DNA from: CALJFL01 sp963669435
GTDB lineage: Bacteria > Pseudomonadota > Gammaproteobacteria > Pseudomonadales > Halieaceae
Direction: 5' to 3'
Assembly: GCA_963669435.1 (NCBI GenBank)
Contig: OY770025.1
Coordinates: 3,286,001 to 3,350,000 of the forward strand
DNA length: 64,000 nucleotides
Below, one piece after another: positions 1-8,827 of this stretch. A model generated the notes under the pieces. That model worked only from the letters and a program-made list of their open reading frames with translations. It ran no database searches and had not been told where the DNA came from. A program made the translations under genes and the position numbers. The first letter of the stretch is position 1. Every line of letters begins with the position of its first letter.

Positions 1-599
1 ATGACCCGTGCGAGATCCTCTGGCTTCACCCAGTCGGCATAATTTGCGTCTGGCATGGCCTCGCGGTTGGGGGGCGTATCAATAATGCTTGGTAACACCG
101 CGTTGACATTAACGCCTTTAGTTTTCAGCTCCTCCGACAGACTCTCGGTGAGTCGCATGACGCTTGACTTTGCGCAGCAGTAGGCGCTCATGTCGGCAGC
201 CCCAGCCAGTGCTCCCAGCGCACCGATGTTCACCATGGCACCTTTGGTGTTGCACAGCGCCGGCGTTGCCGCGCTTACGGCGTGACGCAGCGTCGTAACG
301 TTGAGCTTGAACATTAACTGCCACTGTTCTTCGGAGGGGTCGCTGGCACTTATACCCATGGCGAACCCACCGGCAATGTTAAACAGCGCGTCTAAGTCGC
401 CCAGGCTTTCAAAACGTGCACGCACCGCGTCTGCGTCCAGTAAGTCCAGCTTATGATAATTGTCGCAGTGGGGAAGGGTGTCTGCTTCGATAATGTCCAG
501 GCCGGTCACCCGCGCGCCATATCCGCTCGCTATTTTGGCCGTGGCCTGACCCAATGAGCCGGCCGCGCCGGTGATGGCAATGTGTTTGTTGCTGAGCAT
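1..599 (-). CDS. Short-chain dehydrogenase/reductase (SDR), 3' end cut by window edge
   Basis: An open frame runs leftwards from an ATG at 599-597 to the window edge, giving 199 codons without a stop. The protein opens with a TGAAGSLG dinucleotide-binding loop near residue 10, has the NIAGG motif where SDRs carry NAG, and has the active-site pair as YCCAK. This is a classical NAD(P)-dependent oxidoreductase of roughly 230-250 residues, so only the C-terminus is missing. The substrate cannot be read from sequence. It is divergent from glnK and probably unrelated to it. Confidence 0.85.
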   Translation of the reverse strand, partial: MLSNKHIAITGAAGSLGQATAKIASGYGARVTGLDIIEADTLPHCDNYHKLDLLDADAVRARFESLGDLDALFNIAGGFAMGISASDPSEEQWQLMFKLNVTTLRHAVSAATPALCNTKGAMVNIGALGALAGAADMSAYCCAKSSVMRLTESLSEELKTKGVNVNAVLPSIIDTPPNREAMPDANYADWVKPEDLARV

Positions 600-963
600 G
601 AGACACGTCCTTGAACTGAAAACTAGGCTTGGGGGTGGCGAGTGCCCGCCCACGATGGAACGCATTGTACCCCAGCTCGTGTGATCCAGTGTGGGTGAAT
701 TGCCTGAGTCGATGCGCCGCCTTGGGGCGTTTCACGCCGAACTGAAATTCTTAATGGTGCGCTGTGTTAATCACTTATGTCTTGAAAGGGCTGAGCTTTT
801 TTTGAATCTTTCAGAGGTGCCTTAACGTTTGCCCCAAGTTGTGGCAGGATGCGGAGTCCCATGGCTTAGCACGGTGCACCATATTAGTGCAAGCCTTTCG
901 GGATAGTCCACGGCCCATCAACAACAGCATAAACGGGCGATCAAAAATAAAGAGGATGCAGCA
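600..963. other. Intergenic region between SDR and glnK
   Basis: This 364-base divergent region has no convincing gene. It holds an NtrC-like palindrome (875-891) and an AGAGGA ribosome-binding site for glnK at 951-956. I looked for a sigma-54 -24/-12 element (TGGCAC-N5-TTGC) between the palindrome and glnK and did not find a good match. Short frames inside it lack codon structure or family resemblance. Confidence 0.6.
875..891. promoter_or_regulatory. NtrC-like binding site upstream of glnK-amtB
   Basis: The 17-base sequence TGCACCATATTAGTGCA is a near-palindrome close to the NtrC consensus TGCACC-N5-GGTGCA, with one half-site base off. It lies about 73 bases before the glnK start. NtrC control of glnK-amtB under nitrogen limitation is well established in proteobacteria. 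That this particular site is used is inference, since no clear sigma-54 promoter was seen beside it. Confidence 0.55.
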
Positions 964-1302
964 ATGAAAATGATTACCGCGATCGTCAAGCCGTTCAAGC
1001 TTGATGATGTCCGCGAAGCGTTACAACAAATGGGTATCACTGGCATGACGGTAGAAGAGGTTAAGGGCTACGGTCGCCAGAAGGGTCACACCGAGCTGTA
1101 TCGCGGCGCCGAATACCATGTGGAGTTTCAGCCAAAGATCAAACTGCAGTTGGCAGTCGCCGACGACCAGGTTGACCCCGCTATCGAAGCAATTTGTGGG
1201 GCCGCTAATACTGGCAAGATTGGCGACGGCAAAATTTTTGTTTCGGCACTAGAACAAAGTATCCGCATTCGCACCGGTGAGACCGGTGATGACGCACTGT
1301 AA
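964..1302 (+). CDS. glnK: PII nitrogen regulatory protein GlnK
   Basis: This 112-residue protein has the standard length of PII signalling proteins. It senses 2-oxoglutarate and ATP/ADP and controls the ammonium channel AmtB and other nitrogen targets. The T-loop is intact, with ELYRGAEY carrying Tyr51, the conserved uridylylation site. The C-terminal signature G-D-G-K-I-F is present near residue 87. An AGAGGA ribosome-binding site lies 7 bases before the ATG. The gene sits 13 bases ahead of amtB, and this pairing favours GlnK over GlnB. An NtrC-like site lies upstream. Confidence 0.95.
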   Translation: MKMITAIVKPFKLDDVREALQQMGITGMTVEEVKGYGRQKGHTELYRGAEYHVEFQPKIKLQLAVADDQVDPAIEAICGAANTGKIGDGKIFVSALEQSIRIRTGETGDDAL

Positions 1303-1315
1303 ACGGGAGGCAATG

Positions 1316-2620
1316 ATGAAGACCTTAAAACATACCGCACTATTCCTGTTCGCGTCCCTGGCATCGACCGCTGCATTTGCCGATGAGATCAATGGCGCTG
1401 ATACCGCCTGGATTCTGACCTCGACGGCGCTGGTCCTGTTTATGACCATACCGGGCCTGTCATTGTTCTACGCTGGCCTGGTGCGGGTGAAGAATGTGCT
1501 GTCCGTACTGATGCAGTGTTTTGCACTGACCTGTCTGATGTCACTGGTCTGGTTTTTCCTCGGTTACACCATTGCTTTCGGCAGTGATGGTGTTGAGCAG
1601 GGGCCGTTCATCGGTGACTTTGGCAATATCATGTTTGCAGCAATCAGCATGGACAGTGTCAACGGCACGGTACCGGCTTCGCTGTTTGCTATCTTCCAGA
1701 TGACTTTTGCCATTATTACCCCGGCCTTGATAGTCGGTGGTTTCGCAGAGCGCATGCGTTTCTCCGCGATGTTGCTATTCAGCACCATCTGGCTGATCGT
1801 GGTATACGCACCCATCTGCCACTGGGTTTGGGGTGGCGGTTGGCTAGGTGAAATGGGCGTGCAGGACTTTGCTGGTGGCACCGTCGTTCATATAACCGCG
1901 GCTGTTGCGGCACTGGTGGCAGCCATCGTCATGGGACCGCGTCGTGGTTTTGGCTCGGTTGCCATGCCGCCACATAACCTGACGCTCACTGTTACCGGCG
2001 CGGGCATGCTCTGGGTGGGTTGGTTCGGTTTCAACGCAGGTTCGGCCGTAGCTGCTGATGGCAGCGCCGCGATGGCAATGCTGGTGACTCATCTCTCCGC
2101 CGCCTGTGGCTCTCTGGCGTGGATGACCATGGAATGGATTCGCCACGGCAAACCTTCCGTGCTCGGTATCGTAACCGGTATGGTGGCAGGACTCGGCACC
2201 ATTACCCCCGCTTCTGGTTCAGTAGGCCCGGCGGGTGCGGTAGTAATCGGTTTGAGTGCTGGCGTGGTGTGCTATTTCGCTACCACTTACCTGAAAAACA
2301 AGCTGAAAGTGGACGACAGCCTGGACGTATTTCCCGTGCACGGCGTGGGTGGCATGCTCGGTATGATGCTTGCCGGCGTGTTCTGTTCAACGCAACTGGG
2401 CATCTTCAGCGGCAACGGTTTTTCCGACGGCGTGGAGAGCATCGGTGGGCAGTTGATGATTCAGGGTACCGGTGTGGTGGCCACCCTGGTCTACACCGCT
2501 ATCGCCAGCTTCATCATACTGAAAATAGTCGACTTGCTGGTTGGCTTGCGTGTCGATGAAGAGGAAGAGACTCGCGGTCTTGACCTGGTTCTGCACGACG
2601 AGCGTGGTTACGATTTGTAA
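1316..2620 (+). CDS. amtB: Ammonium transporter AmtB
   Basis: This inner-membrane ammonium channel of 434 residues has a cleavable signal peptide ending near AAFA-DE and about 11 hydrophobic spans. Family signatures are visible: FYAGLVR in the first spans, FAERM, the H-W-V-W-G-G-G-W-L stretch, and the twin-histidine region near D-V-F-P-V-H-G-V-G-G. I place the start at the second of two adjacent ATGs (1316), because GGGAGG at 1305-1310 is then correctly spaced. The ATG at 1313 is possible. A longer start at 1277 would overlap glnK and add a non-signal-like leader. It is co-transcribed with glnK and ends at a strong terminator. Confidence 0.95.
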   Translation: MKTLKHTALFLFASLASTAAFADEINGADTAWILTSTALVLFMTIPGLSLFYAGLVRVKNVLSVLMQCFALTCLMSLVWFFLGYTIAFGSDGVEQGPFIGDFGNIMFAAISMDSVNGTVPASLFAIFQMTFAIITPALIVGGFAERMRFSAMLLFSTIWLIVVYAPICHWVWGGGWLGEMGVQDFAGGTVVHITAAVAALVAAIVMGPRRGFGSVAMPPHNLTLTVTGAGMLWVGWFGFNAGSAVAADGSAAMAMLVTHLSAACGSLAWMTMEWIRHGKPSVLGIVTGMVAGLGTITPASGSVGPAGAVVIGLSAGVVCYFATTYLKNKLKVDDSLDVFPVHGVGGMLGMMLAGVFCSTQLGIFSGNGFSDGVESIGGQLMIQGTGVVATLVYTAIASFIILKIVDLLVGLRVDEEEETRGLDLVLHDERGYDL

Positions 2621-2700
2621 ATCACTTACCCTCTCGACAAGCCTATTGAAAGTTTTGTCGAGGGCGATAACGCCACAGTGCGAAAGCATAATGAAAAAAG

Positions 2701-2728
2701 CCCGATGATGCGTCATCGGGTTTTTTTT
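2701..2728 (+). terminator. Rho-independent terminator after amtB
   Basis: A stem CCCGATGA / TCATCGGG with a TGCG loop is followed by eight T residues, and preceded on the left by an A-run at 2694-2699. It can therefore stop transcription from both sides, serving amtB and the convergent M32 peptidase. A weaker hairpin built on CTCGACAA / TTGTCGAG lies upstream at about 2633-2662. Confidence 0.9.
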
Positions 2729-2807
2729 CAGTGCCCATTTGGGGGGCTTTGGGTGCGGGGACAGTCCGTTTGGTGATAGCGCCCGTTATGGTCGTCCGCC
2801 TGCTGTC

Positions 2808-4298
2808 CTAGTTTAGGTACCGAGCCGTCACGCTGGCCTTGTAGGCCTCCGTACCCAGCCTGCTCCCGGTGGCCTGTTTAATCAAATCGTCCGGCATATA
2901 CAGGCAGCCCTGGCTGCGAATGTTCTCATCCAGCCATGCAAACAATGGCGAGAAGTTGCCCTTGCCAAGGCCGGGGAGGATGTCGGGTTTCTCCTGTTTT
3001 GCCGCGGTGAATATCTGCGCCGCCGCCATTGCACCCAGCGAGTAGGTGGGGAAGTACCCGAGGAGACCTTCTGGCCAGTGGACGTCCTGCATCACCCCGT
3101 CGGTATCGTCGGGCGGGGTAATGCCCAATAGGCTCTCCATGCCCTCGTTCCAGGCAGTGGGCAGGTCGGTCGCTTTCAGGTCTCCCGTGATGATGGCTTT
3201 TTCCAATCGATAGCGCAGGATGACGTGCAGCGGGTAGGTGACCTCGTCGGCATACACCCGGATCAGGCCTGGTTCAACCTTGCGATACATGCGCAGAATG
3301 TTGTCCGCCGCCCAGTGTGGTCCCTCGCCGCCGATTATGCGCTGTACCGTAGGGCACAGGAAGCGGATAAACTCCTCGGATCTGGCGGCCTGCATTTCCA
3401 GCAGCAGTGACTGGCTTTCGTGTAGCGTCATGCCGCAGCTGTTACCCACGGGCTGCCCCAGCCACTCTTGCGGCCGGCCGTCTTCATAGAGCGCGTGACC
3501 TGTTTCATGAATCACTGCCATCAGGCTCTTCAGGTAGTCGTCGTCCTCGTACCGGGTGGTAATGCGCACATCGCCGTCAGCGCCACCACTGAAGGGATGA
3601 TGGGCAATGTCGAGCCGGCCGCGCTCGAAAGGAAAACCGATGATTTTCATAACCTCCAGGCCGAGCGCTTCCTGCTTGTCGGTCGGGAAGGGGCCCTCAG
3701 GCATTATGGGTTGGGGTTCGTCAGCTTGTTTCTCCAGTACCTGTTGCAGGAATGGCGGTAGGAAATCCCCCAGGTCGGCGAAAATCTCATCGACCTGTGA
3801 TTCGCGCCGGCCCGGATCAAACTGATCGAGCATCGCCTCGTAAGGGGTGACGCCGAGAAGCTCGGCCTTGATCGCTGCCTCTTCCCGCTTGAGTTCAAAC
3901 AACGCCTCCAGCTTGGGGGCGAGTCGTTTGAAGTCGTTGTCGCCACGGGCCTCCCGCCAGGTCATAGTGGACTCGGATGACGCGAGTACCATTTTCTCTA
4001 CCAGCTCTGCAGGCATGGCGTTGGCATGAGTATAGGCGTGGCGAATCTCCCGCAGGTTGGCGCGCTGCCATTCATTCAACTCACCCTGGGTTGACTCGGC
4101 TTCTGCAATAAGATCGGGCAGGGCGTCATCGGTTTCCTGTTCATGAACAAGGACACTCAGTTCCGCGAGCATGCCAGCGCGGGCCGGTGCCGCGCCGTCG
4201 GGCATCATGGTTTCCTGGTCCCAGTGCAGTATGCCCATGGCATTGGTTAATGCCGAAGTGCGCTTTTTGCGGGCTTCCAGTTCTTTGTACGCATGCAT
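2808..4298 (-). CDS. Carboxypeptidase Taq / M32 family metallopeptidase
   Basis: This is a zinc-dependent carboxypeptidase of 496 residues, the usual family length of about 500, probably cytoplasmic. The zinc motif HETGH is followed by ALYEDGRP, and the family-specific HPF and DVRITTRY motifs lie just before it. The glutamate-rich downstream helix (LHESQSLLLE) supplies the third zinc ligand in relatives. I chose the ATG at 4298, with AGGAG upstream, over one at 4364 that adds an arginine-rich leader. Known members trim C-terminal residues with broad specificity. It is not tightly linked to its neighbours. Confidence 0.93.
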   Translation of the reverse strand: MHAYKELEARKKRTSALTNAMGILHWDQETMMPDGAAPARAGMLAELSVLVHEQETDDALPDLIAEAESTQGELNEWQRANLREIRHAYTHANAMPAELVEKMVLASSESTMTWREARGDNDFKRLAPKLEALFELKREEAAIKAELLGVTPYEAMLDQFDPGRRESQVDEIFADLGDFLPPFLQQVLEKQADEPQPIMPEGPFPTDKQEALGLEVMKIIGFPFERGRLDIAHHPFSGGADGDVRITTRYEDDDYLKSLMAVIHETGHALYEDGRPQEWLGQPVGNSCGMTLHESQSLLLEMQAARSEEFIRFLCPTVQRIIGGEGPHWAADNILRMYRKVEPGLIRVYADEVTYPLHVILRYRLEKAIITGDLKATDLPTAWNEGMESLLGITPPDDTDGVMQDVHWPEGLLGYFPTYSLGAMAAAQIFTAAKQEKPDILPGLGKGNFSPLFAWLDENIRSQGCLYMPDDLIKQATGSRLGTEAYKASVTARYLN

Positions 4299-4425
4299 GG
4301 TTTGCAATCTCCTACGACTAAATCGGGGGTCGTCACGGTGGATACGTAAAACTCGTCGATACACTATCTCGCGCGCTGATTACGCTGGTTCTGAACGAGG
4401 GTATCAACGCCGGCTGCCGGACCGG

Positions 4426-5934
4426 CTAGCTCACGTTAAGTGTAATCCCAACCTTGGCAAAAACATTGGTTTCGTTGGTCAATTCACTGGCGGTCAATGG
4501 GTGTTGTGTCAGCCAGTTCTCCGGGAAATCCAGGGTCAGAAAATCATCCCCGGCCTCGATGCTTAAATCGGGTAAACGTTCCAGTTGCTCAACATATTTG
4601 AACAGGGCGGCCAGTCGGGTGATAGCAATCAATCTGATAGCTCGAATCTGCTCCGACTTCGGGATATCGGCGATGTACCCGGTATCCAGTTTGCCGCGGT
4701 GCGACACAGCCAGCATGGCCAGTTCTTCCTGCTCCTCCTGGGAAAAGCCTGGGAGGTCGGCATTCCGCAACAGGTAGGCACTATGGCGGTTGAAGTGCTT
4801 GTGCGAGATGGCCATACCGATCTCGTGGGTGCGCGCAATCCGGTGTACCTGCTCCCAGTCGTTGTTGTCCAGCTGCCAGCTGTTGCGGGTTGCCTTGAAC
4901 AGGATGCGGGCACGACGCGAGACGATAGTGGCCGTGTCCTCGTCCACCGAGTAGCGTTGCATCAGCGCGTTGATGGTGCGTTCGCGCACATCCTCGTGGC
5001 TGAGTCTGCCCATCAAGTCGTAGATTACGCCTTCGCGCAGGGCACCCTTGGAGGTGCGCATGGTATCGATATTGAGCATGTCAAACAGCGCTGAAGTGAT
5101 TGCCACACCGGAAGTAATCACATTGCGACGGTTGGGGTTCAGGCCATCTATTTTGAGTTTGTCGAAACTGTCAAACTTTAACAGGCTCGCTTCCAGCTTT
5201 TTCAAGCCCTCGCGCTGTACGCCGGACTCACTCCAGCCGTTTTCTACCAGGATGTCCTCGATCGCCTGCAAGGTGCCGGACGAGCCGACGCATTCCACCC
5301 ATCGTGACGAATTGTACTGCTGGCGAATATGCGAGGTGTTTATGCAGGCGGCGGCATAGGCGCGGCGAAAGTTCTCGGCATCGATCTGGCCTTCGGGAAA
5401 GTAGTCTCTGGCGTAGGAGACGCAGCCCATTTGCAGGCTTTCGAGGCGTTGCGGTTCAAAACGCTGCCCAATGATGAACTCTGTGCTGCCGCCGCCTATG
5501 TCGATGACCAGGCGCGACTGTTCGTCGTCCGAGAGGGAGTGGGCGACGCCCAGGTAAACCAGTCGCGCTTCCTCGCGGCCGTAAATCACGTCTACCCGGG
5601 ATCCCAGAATCTGGCGCGCCGGTTGGGTAAAGTCACGCCGGTTCTTCGCTACCCGTAGAGCGTTGGTGCCCACCACGCGGATGCGCTCATGCTCGACGCT
5701 TTCCAGCATCTGTGCAAACCGCGCGAGGCATTCATGGCCGCGTTCGATGGCCTCCTGGGACAACACGCCATTTTCCAGGCCGGCGCCCAGCTGCACTTTT
5801 TCCGCGAGCACCTCTACCGGGCGCATTTCGCCGTGCTCAATACGGGCGATAATCAAGTGAAAAGAATTGCTGCCGAGATCGACGGCAGCAAGCTGGCTGC
5901 CATCGGGCAGGGGGAGGTTGGTGTCCTGGTCCAA
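4426..5934 (-). CDS. ppx: Exopolyphosphatase (Ppx/GppA family)
   Basis: This 502-residue enzyme of the ASKHA fold releases phosphate from inorganic polyphosphate; GppA relatives act on pppGpp. Motifs include AAVDLGSNSFHL near residue 17, the YGREEARLVYLG segment and the phosphate-binding DIGGGSTEF loop. The C-terminal half has the HD-like helical domain of long Ppx proteins (R-T-H-E-I-G, AVSHRGK). No polyphosphate kinase is in view. The assignment as Ppx rather than GppA rests on length and general resemblance. Confidence 0.9.
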   Translation of the reverse strand: MDQDTNLPLPDGSQLAAVDLGSNSFHLIIARIEHGEMRPVEVLAEKVQLGAGLENGVLSQEAIERGHECLARFAQMLESVEHERIRVVGTNALRVAKNRRDFTQPARQILGSRVDVIYGREEARLVYLGVAHSLSDDEQSRLVIDIGGGSTEFIIGQRFEPQRLESLQMGCVSYARDYFPEGQIDAENFRRAYAAACINTSHIRQQYNSSRWVECVGSSGTLQAIEDILVENGWSESGVQREGLKKLEASLLKFDSFDKLKIDGLNPNRRNVITSGVAITSALFDMLNIDTMRTSKGALREGVIYDLMGRLSHEDVRERTINALMQRYSVDEDTATIVSRRARILFKATRNSWQLDNNDWEQVHRIARTHEIGMAISHKHFNRHSAYLLRNADLPGFSQEEQEELAMLAVSHRGKLDTGYIADIPKSEQIRAIRLIAITRLAALFKYVEQLERLPDLSIEAGDDFLTLDFPENWLTQHPLTASELTNETNVFAKVGITLNVS

Positions 5935-6009
5935 GGCGAGTGCGGATCCCTGTTATTTTTGCCACATCATAAAGGATTACACAGTGCTCCGCACCAGCGG
6001 CACCGCTTG

Positions 6010-7095
6010 CTAAGGCGTTACCACGACGCGAGGTGTCCGCAGGGGCATGCGCGTGGTCAGTTCGTAGCCTATCGTATCGGCGTGGCGTGCAACTTTTGCG
6101 GCCGGCAGGCCCTCACCCCATAGTACGACCGGATCGCCAATGTCAACGCGGTCCAGGTCTGTCACGTCGACTGTTATCATGTCCATGGAGACGCGACCCA
6201 CCAGCACCGCGCGCTGGCCATTGACCAGCACTGGCGTGCCGTTTTCAGCACGTCGCGGGTAGCCGTCGCCATAACCTATGGTCACTGTTGCGATGCGCGA
6301 TGGGCGTCTAGCCGTCCACGTCGCGGCGTAGCCAACGGATTCGCCGGCGGCCACCTCGCGAACAGAGATAACCGCTGAAGTCAGTGTCATTACCGGCTGC
6401 AGGCGGTCGGCGTCAGGATGTTGGGCAGCGAATGGAGAATTGCCGTACAGCATGTATCCCGGCCGCACCCAGTCATAGTGAGATCTTGGCCAACCGAGTA
6501 AACCGGGAGAATTGGCAGCGCTGCGCGGGCCCTCCAGGCCTTTACAGGCCGCCTCAAAGCAATCCAGTTGCTCATTGGTTTGAGGGCTCTCCAGATCGTC
6601 AGCGGAAGCAAAATGTGTGGACAGAACAATATCGTCGCGCACATTGTCACTGGCCCGCAGGCGCTGATAAAACTCCGCGGTTTCTGTAGGCGCCACACCC
6701 AGCCGGTGCATGCCGGTGTCGATTTTCAACCAGCAGTGCAAAGGGTCTGGCAGAGCAGCGTTTTCGAGCCAGTTGAGCTGGGTGGCATTATCAATGGTGA
6801 CCCAAAAGTTATTGCGAGCGGCCTCGGGCAGTTCGTCGGCTTCAAAGACACCTTCCAGTAACAGTATGGGCGCGGTTATACCGGCCTCGCGCAGCTCGAT
6901 TGCTTCCTCGATGCAGGCTACCGCCAGCGCGTCTACCAGTGGCTCCAGTGTCTGTGCCATCAACACGGCGCCGTGCCCGTAGGCGTTGGCCTTAACAACG
7001 CTCATTAGCCTGGCGGCGGGTGCCAGGCTGCGCGCCAGCGCAACATTATCGCGCAGCGCCTGCAGGTTGAGTTTTGCCTGATTGGGTCGGGCCAT
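6010..7095 (-). CDS. alr: Alanine racemase
   Basis: This PLP enzyme interconverts L- and D-alanine and has 361 residues, the normal length. The PLP lysine is in VVKANAYGHG (Lys35). The opposite-face catalytic tyrosine region appears as SVGYAATW near residue 255, followed by IGYGDGYPRR and VSMDMITVDVT. Its ATG overlaps the TGA of dat as TGATG, so the two are translationally coupled. As the last member of the D-glutamate/5-oxoproline run, it may feed or drain D-alanine for Dat as well as serve cell-wall synthesis. Ppx follows 75 bases downstream. Confidence 0.95.
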   Translation of the reverse strand: MARPNQAKLNLQALRDNVALARSLAPAARLMSVVKANAYGHGAVLMAQTLEPLVDALAVACIEEAIELREAGITAPILLLEGVFEADELPEAARNNFWVTIDNATQLNWLENAALPDPLHCWLKIDTGMHRLGVAPTETAEFYQRLRASDNVRDDIVLSTHFASADDLESPQTNEQLDCFEAACKGLEGPRSAANSPGLLGWPRSHYDWVRPGYMLYGNSPFAAQHPDADRLQPVMTLTSAVISVREVAAGESVGYAATWTARRPSRIATVTIGYGDGYPRRAENGTPVLVNGQRAVLVGRVSMDMITVDVTDLDRVDIGDPVVLWGEGLPAAKVARHADTIGYELTTRMPLRTPRVVVTP

Positions 7096-7952
7096 CAGTA
7101 GTCGAATCTGTGTTCCGTGAAGAGCGTCTGGGCGGCCAGCCAGGTGTCTCCGACGGTGCCGTCACCCACAGCCTGGCCGTCTATTTCCACCACGGGCGCT
7201 ATTTCCTTACTGGAACTCGATATCCACACTTCGTCTGCGTTGCGCAACTCTTCCACGGTGACAGAGCGTTCCTCAATGGCAATATCGCTGTGCTTGCGCA
7301 GGATATCCAGCACCATCAGGCGGGTAATTCCCGGCAGTTTCTGGTGGTCCAGATCCGGGGTGATAACCACGCCGTTTTTGATCACGAACACATTGCAGGC
7401 AGCGGCTTCCGTTAATTCTCCCTCTGCGTTGTAAAGAATGGTTTCATTATTCCCGCGGGAGTGTCCGTGCTGATAGTGCATGACATTTCCCAACAGGGCG
7501 GTGGACTTGATGTTACAGCGCTTCCAGCGCAGGTCTTCCGTGGTGGAGACTTTGTACTGCGCGGCCGCCGCCTTGTCAGGCACCGGCGCCGGTGGAATCT
7601 CAAAGGCAAACGCATACACGGTGGGGCTGATGTTTTCAGGGTAGGCGTGATTGCGTTGGCTGTCGGCACCCCGGCTGACGTGAAAGTAGATACCCAGGTT
7701 ATCACCGGTATTGCGCGCCATGAGTTCGGTGGCGATGCTTCGCCACTCCGACTGGTCAATCTTGAGTTTAATCTCGATCGCGTCCAGGCCATCCTGCATC
7801 CTATCCATGTGTGGCCCGAAGCCTACCAGCTTGCCGAAATACGAGGGCACCACCTCGTAGATGCCGTCACCAAACAGAAAGCCCCTGTCCATCGGGGAAA
7901 TTGTTGCTTCGCTCATCGGCATATACTCGCCGTTCAGGTATACCGTACTCAT
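7095..7952 (-). CDS. dat: D-amino acid aminotransferase (class IV)
   Basis: This fold-type IV PLP aminotransferase has 285 residues, matching bacterial D-alanine transaminases. The PLP lysine is in RCNIKSTALLGN (Lys149), with MDRGFLFGDGIYEV near the start and E-A-A-A-C-N-V-F beyond the lysine. These features fit Dat, which exchanges D-alanine and 2-oxoglutarate for pyruvate and D-glutamate; branched-chain aminotransferases are longer. Its start codon overlaps the DUF4392 stop as ATGA and its stop overlaps the alr start. Such tight coupling to alr and a D-glutamate-cyclase-like gene supports a D-amino acid role. Confidence 0.9.
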   Translation of the reverse strand: MSTVYLNGEYMPMSEATISPMDRGFLFGDGIYEVVPSYFGKLVGFGPHMDRMQDGLDAIEIKLKIDQSEWRSIATELMARNTGDNLGIYFHVSRGADSQRNHAYPENISPTVYAFAFEIPPAPVPDKAAAAQYKVSTTEDLRWKRCNIKSTALLGNVMHYQHGHSRGNNETILYNAEGELTEAAACNVFVIKNGVVITPDLDHQKLPGITRLMVLDILRKHSDIAIEERSVTVEELRNADEVWISSSSKEIAPVVEIDGQAVGDGTVGDTWLAAQTLFTEHRFDY

Positions 7953-8827
7953 GTTGATTGCTCTCTATCCGTAGTATTTATGCGTGCGTGCGCAACCAAT
8001 GCGCGCAGCTCAGCGATCATTTCTTCTCCCGCGCCGGGTTCCATGCCATCCTCGGTCAGCGTGTTCTCCCGGGTTACACCGTCGACACTGCCTCTGGCAG
8101 AAAGGTAGTCGAGGATGTCACCGGGACGCAATTCTTCGAGGAAATCCCGGTCCGCCCATTTGCCTAACATTGCGATCAGCCCGTAGGCGCCCCAGTTGGA
8201 CACATCGGCGACCATCAATTCGTCGCACTTTGTTGCGGAGGGCTTGATGTCCAGTCCGGCGATGGCCTCGCAGATGTTACCCATGCCAATTTCATTGCCG
8301 CCGTCTCCAATCGCCACCGTTGGACATTGAGCGAGTTGTAGGTAGGGGTCAAAAATGCCGCAACGCGCGCTGATGTTTTCTCCGCGCATGTTGTAGTACT
8401 CGCCATCGATGGCCTGCCCGGGCCGCTCGATTGACAGCACCAGATCGGGTTGTAGTTCGTCCAGTACCGCCCGGGCTTCAATTTCAGCGTCGGCAGAGTT
8501 GGCGGCGTTGAGAGTCAGTACCCGGTAATCATTAAGTAGCGCGTGGGCCAATGGTGGTGCGCAGGCGAGCCAAGGTTGCGCTCCCAATTTCTCCAGGGTT
8601 TCGTACAGGGCAATGGCGCCGACGGGGCCATCGGTTTCGAAAGTATCGTTCACCGGAAAGCCGGTGCCGATGATGACCTGGCCCTGGCTCTGCCGCAGCA
8701 ATTTCGCTCCCCGGGCACAATAACCGGCTGGCAATGCAGCCTGCGCGACCTGCATATGGCGCACGTTGCGCGACACCAGCAGGTCTTCGATCGCCTCACT
8801 CAGTGCCTGATCGTTCACGCTGACCAT
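7949..8827 (-). CDS. DUF4392 protein, D-glutamate cyclase C-terminal-domain homologue
   Basis: This protein of about 292 residues matches the DUF4392 (GLUCM-like C-terminal) family, the domain that forms the C-terminal part of mammalian DGLUCY. That enzyme interconverts D-glutamate and 5-oxo-D-proline. Visible family features are GTGFPVNDTFETDGPVGA, the LSIERPGQA segment and a glycine-rich IGDGGNEIGMGN loop. The start is either the ATG at 8827, overlapping pxpC by 13 bases, or a GTG at 8818 that forms a GTGA overlap. A longer frame back to 9058 is arginine-rich shadow sequence of pxpC. The function here is inferred from family and operon context. Confidence 0.82.
   Translation of the reverse strand: MVSVNDQALSEAIEDLLVSRNVRHMQVAQAALPAGYCARGAKLLRQSQGQVIIGTGFPVNDTFETDGPVGAIALYETLEKLGAQPWLACAPPLAHALLNDYRVLTLNAANSADAEIEARAVLDELQPDLVLSIERPGQAIDGEYYNMRGENISARCGIFDPYLQLAQCPTVAIGDGGNEIGMGNICEAIAGLDIKPSATKCDELMVADVSNWGAYGLIAMLGKWADRDFLEELRPGDILDYLSARGSVDGVTRENTLTEDGMEPGAGEEMIAELRALVAHARINTTDREQST

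Noticed and set aside
600..963. Minus-strand frame at 451-735 as a small gene before the SDR
   Set aside because: It overlaps the SDR start in another frame and is rich in His/Arg/Gln without any motif.
1564..2146. Minus-strand frames inside amtB
   Set aside because: They are shadows of a strongly conserved transporter gene and show no family motifs.
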